The position numbers and the translations under genes are program-made. DNA of 64,000 bases. Origin: an uncultured Bacilli bacterium (GTDB taxonomy: Bacteria; Bacillota_I; Bacilli_A; RF39; UBA660). Location of the stretch: contig CAKPHU010000004.1 in the NCBI GenBank assembly GCA_934162125.1, forward strand, positions 62,001-126,000, given 5' to 3'. Below, in pieces: positions 61,418 through 64,000 of this stretch; positions within the stretch are counted from its first letter, which is position 1, and each line of letters starts with the position of its first letter. The notes beneath the pieces are model-generated. The model was not told where the DNA came from. It saw only the letters and a list, made by a program, of their open reading frames with translations, and ran no database searches.

Positions 61418-62770
61418 ATGAATGATACTATTGCAGCAATTTCAACAGCCCTTGGAGTAGGGGGAATATCCATAATTAGACTAAGTGGATCAAACGCCAT
61501 ACCAATTGCCAGTAAATGTTTCACAGGCAAAGATTTAAGTACAGTTCCAACTCATACAATTCACTATGGTTATATAAAAGATAATGATGAAATCATTGAT
61601 GAAGTCCTAGTAACCGTAATGAAAGCACCTAAAACATATACAACCGAAGACATAGTTGAAATAAACTGTCATGGTGGACTTGTTCCAACAAGAAAAATTC
61701 TAGAAACAGTCCTAAATAATGGTGCTCGTCTAGCTGAGCCGGGAGAATTTACTAAAAGAGCTTTTCTAAATGGCCGAATAGATCTTGTAAAAAGTGAAGC
61801 AATAATGGATATCATTCAAAGTAAAAGTGATGAAGCAAGAAAATTAGCCATTTTTCAAATCAAAGGGTCTACTTCTGAATTAATAGAAAACTTCAGAAAT
61901 CGTTTAATGAATCTTTTATCAAGTATCGAAGTAAATATAGATTATCCAGAATATTATGATATAGAAGTAGTAACAAAAGAAAAAATTAAATCTAATCTTG
62001 ATGAAATGCAACAAGAATTAGAAAAATTAATAAAAGAATCAAATGACTCAAAAATTATCAAAAATGGTATTAAGACAGTTATAATTGGTAAACCTAACGT
62101 TGGTAAAAGTAGTATCTTAAATAAATTATTAGAGCAAGACAAAGCTATTGTTACAGATATTGCTGGAACAACAAGAGACATAGTCGAAGGTGAAATATAC
62201 CTAAATGGTATTCTTCTAAATATAATTGATACAGCTGGCATCAGAGAAACAGCCGACAAAGTAGAAAAAATAGGTGTAACCAAGAGCCTGGATGCTATGA
62301 AAAACGCTGATCTTGTTATAGTAGTTTTAAATAGTAATGAAAAATTAACAAAAGAAGACCAAGAAATTCTAGAGCAAAGTGCTAATAAGACTAGAATAAT
62401 AGTTTTAAATAAAAATGACTTACCAAAACAAATAGATTTACCTGCAAATATTGAAAATGTTATAGAAACAAACACTAATAGTAGTGCAGGAATAGCAACT
62501 TTGAAAGATAAAATTAAAGAAATGTTCAACTTAGGAGAAATTTCTAATAAAGATTATACTTACTTAAGTAATGCACGCCAAATATCTCTTGCAAAAAAAG
62601 CATACAAAAATATGGAAGACGCTTCAAATGCTTTAAAAGAAGATATGCCAGTAGACCTAATAGCTATTGATTTAAAAGAGTGCTTCGACACCTTAGGTGA
62701 AATTATTGGAGTTACTTATAGTGACGAAATAATAGATAATTTATTTGAAAATTTTTGCGTTGGAAAATAG
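61418..62770 (+). CDS. mnmE: tRNA modification GTPase MnmE
   Basis: 450 aa from ATG 61418 (MNDTIAAISTAL) after AAAGGAG. N-terminal folate-binding domain (VEINCHGGLV, GEFTKRAFLNGRIDL), helical domain, inserted G domain (G1 IIGKPNVGKSSI, G3 DTAGI, G4 LNKND) and C-terminal Cys in FENFCVGK. With MnmG it makes the 5-carboxymethylaminomethyl modification at U34. Confidence 0.97.
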   Translation: MNDTIAAISTALGVGGISIIRLSGSNAIPIASKCFTGKDLSTVPTHTIHYGYIKDNDEIIDEVLVTVMKAPKTYTTEDIVEINCHGGLVPTRKILETVLNNGARLAEPGEFTKRAFLNGRIDLVKSEAIMDIIQSKSDEARKLAIFQIKGSTSELIENFRNRLMNLLSSIEVNIDYPEYYDIEVVTKEKIKSNLDEMQQELEKLIKESNDSKIIKNGIKTVIIGKPNVGKSSILNKLLEQDKAIVTDIAGTTRDIVEGEIYLNGILLNIIDTAGIRETADKVEKIGVTKSLDAMKNADLVIVVLNSNEKLTKEDQEILEQSANKTRIIVLNKNDLPKQIDLPANIENVIETNTNSSAGIATLKDKIKEMFNLGEISNKDYTYLSNARQISLAKKAYKNMEDASNALKEDMPVDLIAIDLKECFDTLGEIIGVTYSDEIIDNLFENFCVGK

Positions 62771-62782
62771 GAAGTGTTAAAA

Positions 62783-64000
62783 ATGGAATACGAAATAATT
62801 GTTGTAGGAGGAGGACATGCTGGTTGTGAAGCTTCATTAGCAGCCGCCAGAAAAAATCATAAAACTCTCCTTATTACAGGAAATATAAACAATATAGCAG
62901 ATATGCCGTGCAATCCATCAATAGGTGGACCAGCAAAAGGAATAGTAGTAAGAGAAATAGATGCCTTAGGTGGTGAAATGGGACGTAATGCCGATAAAAG
63001 TGCTCTTCAACTAAAAATGTTAAATACCAAAAAAGGACCAGCAGTTAGAGCTTTAAGAGCTCAAGCAGATAAAATTACTTATCCAAAAGAAATGCTAAAA
63101 ACTCTAAAAGCAGAAGAAAATCTAACAATAAAAGAAGGATTTGTTGAGGACTTAATTGTAGAAGATCAAAAAATAAAAGGCGTTATTTTAGCAGATGGAA
63201 CAAAAATTTCAGCTCAAGCAGTAGTACTAACAACTGGAACATATCTAAGATCAGTAATCTTAACAGGTGCTGAAAAACATTCAGGTGGACCACATGGTGA
63301 ACAAGAATCTAAATTTTTAAGTACCAAGCTAAAAGAGCTAGGTTTCAACATTTTAAGATTAAAAACCGGAACACCACCAAGAATTGCCAAAGATTCTATC
63401 GATTATGAAAAAACATCATTAGAGCCAGGAGATGATGAATGTCTAACATTCTCATTTGATAATAAAGCTTATTATGACTATAAAAACCAAGTACCTTGTC
63501 ACTTAATTTATACAACTGCTCATACTCATGAAATAATAAAAGAACATTTAAAAGAGTCAAGCATGTACGGTGGATATGTAGAAGGAGTAGGTCCAAGATA
63601 TTGTCCGTCCATTGAAGATAAAGTAGTACGCTTTAGTGACAAAGAACGTCATCAACTATTCTTAGAGCCAGAAAGCATATACTATGACGATATTTACCTA
63701 CAAGGCTTTTCAACAAGTATGCCACACTATGTTCAAGAAGAAATGGTTCATAGCTTACCAGGACTAGAACATGCAAAAATACTAAAGTATGCTTATGCTA
63801 TTGAATATGATGCTATTGATTCTAAACAATTAAAGAATTCTCTAGAAACAAAATTAATTGAAGGGCTTTTTACTGCTGGTCAAATAAATGGCACATCAGG
63901 TTATGAAGAAGCCGCAGGACAAGGTTTAATTGCTGGCATAAATGCTGCCTTAAAAGTAGAAAATAAAGAACCATTAATTTTAAAAAGAAATGAATCATAC
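62783..64000 (+). CDS. mnmG: tRNA modification enzyme MnmG (GidA), partial
   Basis: N-terminal 406 codons, open to the window edge. FAD-binding Rossmann motif IIVVGGGHAGCEASLAAARK, CNPSIGGPAKGIVVREIDAL, and TGTYLRSVILTGAEKHSGG, all typical. Partner of MnmE, 12 bp upstream. In B. subtilis rsmG, noc, soj and spo0J follow mnmG; if conserved, the proteins that read the array at 48-50 kb lie just beyond the window. Confidence 0.97.
   Translation, partial: MEYEIIVVGGGHAGCEASLAAARKNHKTLLITGNINNIADMPCNPSIGGPAKGIVVREIDALGGEMGRNADKSALQLKMLNTKKGPAVRALRAQADKITYPKEMLKTLKAEENLTIKEGFVEDLIVEDQKIKGVILADGTKISAQAVVLTTGTYLRSVILTGAEKHSGGPHGEQESKFLSTKLKELGFNILRLKTGTPPRIAKDSIDYEKTSLEPGDDECLTFSFDNKAYYDYKNQVPCHLIYTTAHTHEIIKEHLKESSMYGGYVEGVGPRYCPSIEDKVVRFSDKERHQLFLEPESIYYDDIYLQGFSTSMPHYVQEEMVHSLPGLEHAKILKYAYAIEYDAIDSKQLKNSLETKLIEGLFTAGQINGTSGYEEAAGQGLIAGINAALKVENKEPLILKRNESY

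Noticed and set aside
61954..62529. 191-aa antisense frame
   Set aside because: Lies entirely opposite mnmE, whose GTPase motifs make it the real gene.
1..64000. tRNA or rRNA genes, insertion sequences, prophage
   Set aside because: I saw no cloverleaf-like sequence, transposase or phage gene; the gene order is a conserved chromosomal core.

Overview
The window is about 64 kb of very AT-rich DNA from the replication-origin region of a low-GC Firmicute. Gene order closely follows Bacillus subtilis: mnmG-mnmE-jag-yidC-rnpA-rpmH | oriC | dnaA-dnaN-x-recF-gyrB-gyrA ... dnaX-ybaB-recR-bofA ... mfd-spoVT ... yabG-veg-spoVG-yabP-yabQ-divIC-tilS-ftsH ... lysS-clpC-cysS-mrnC-rlmB-sigH-secE-nusG-rplKAJL-rsmC-rpoB-rpoC. 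SigH, SpoVG, SpoVT, YabG, YabP, YabQ and BofA point to an endospore former or the recent descendant of one. Many genes usual in this order are absent (rnmV, ispE, purR, hpt, ctsR-mcsAB, yacP, rpmGB, yaaA), which suggests a reduced genome such as those of uncultured gut Bacilli. That placement is inference.

Layout. Everything left of about 59.0 kb is on the minus strand and everything right of 59.29 kb is on the plus strand, so all genes read away from oriC (DnaA boxes at 59072-59204). 1-13.6 kb: rpoC (partial), rpoB, an RsmC-like methyltransferase, the L7/L12-L10-L1-L11 genes with an L10 leader, nusG, secE, a pseudokinase-like membrane protein, sigH, rlmB, mrnC, cysS. 13.7-25.3 kb: clpC, a transporter, lysS (with an unusual tRNA-binding tail), an RDD protein, dusB, mscL, ftsH, tilS, divIC. 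25.4-29.4 kb: sporulation genes, veg, two WXG100-like genes, a coiled-coil gene, ksgA. 29.4-33.1 kb: an island with a SipW-type signal peptidase, three TasA/camelysin-like proteins and two membrane proteins. 33.1-47.8 kb: tatD, T-box-controlled metG, spoVT, mfd, pth, rsmI, trmN6, ricT, holB, bofA, recR, ybaB, dnaX, tadA, SRP RNA. 47.9-50.0 kb: a 2.1-kb non-coding array. 50.1-59.0 kb: gyrA, gyrB, recF, a ComK homologue, dnaN, dnaA. 59.3-64 kb: rpmH, rnpA, yidC, jag, mnmE, mnmG (partial).

The most interesting element is the array at 47940-49987. It holds nine ParB sites (parS, TGTTTCACGTGAAACA) and four Noc sites (ATTTCCCGGGAAAT). Six of the parS sites end a module of about 173 bp with almost invariant internal spacing: an A-box, a CTAA motif 47 bp later, an undescribed 16-bp element TTGTTGATATAYAWAG 47-48 bp after that, then parS 62-63 bp further on. 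The sequence between the fixed points is strongly diverged but its length is not. This looks like a structured origin-proximal centromere, shared by ParB, Noc and perhaps a third factor. No parB, parA or noc gene is in the window; in B. subtilis they lie just past mnmG, beyond the right edge here.

Other points: a comK homologue sits between dnaN and recF in place of yaaA; a nine-codon leader ORF overlaps the recF start; the Trbp111-type tRNA-binding domain expected on MetRS is on LysRS instead; and the rpoB operon promoter is followed at once by an intrinsic-terminator hairpin.
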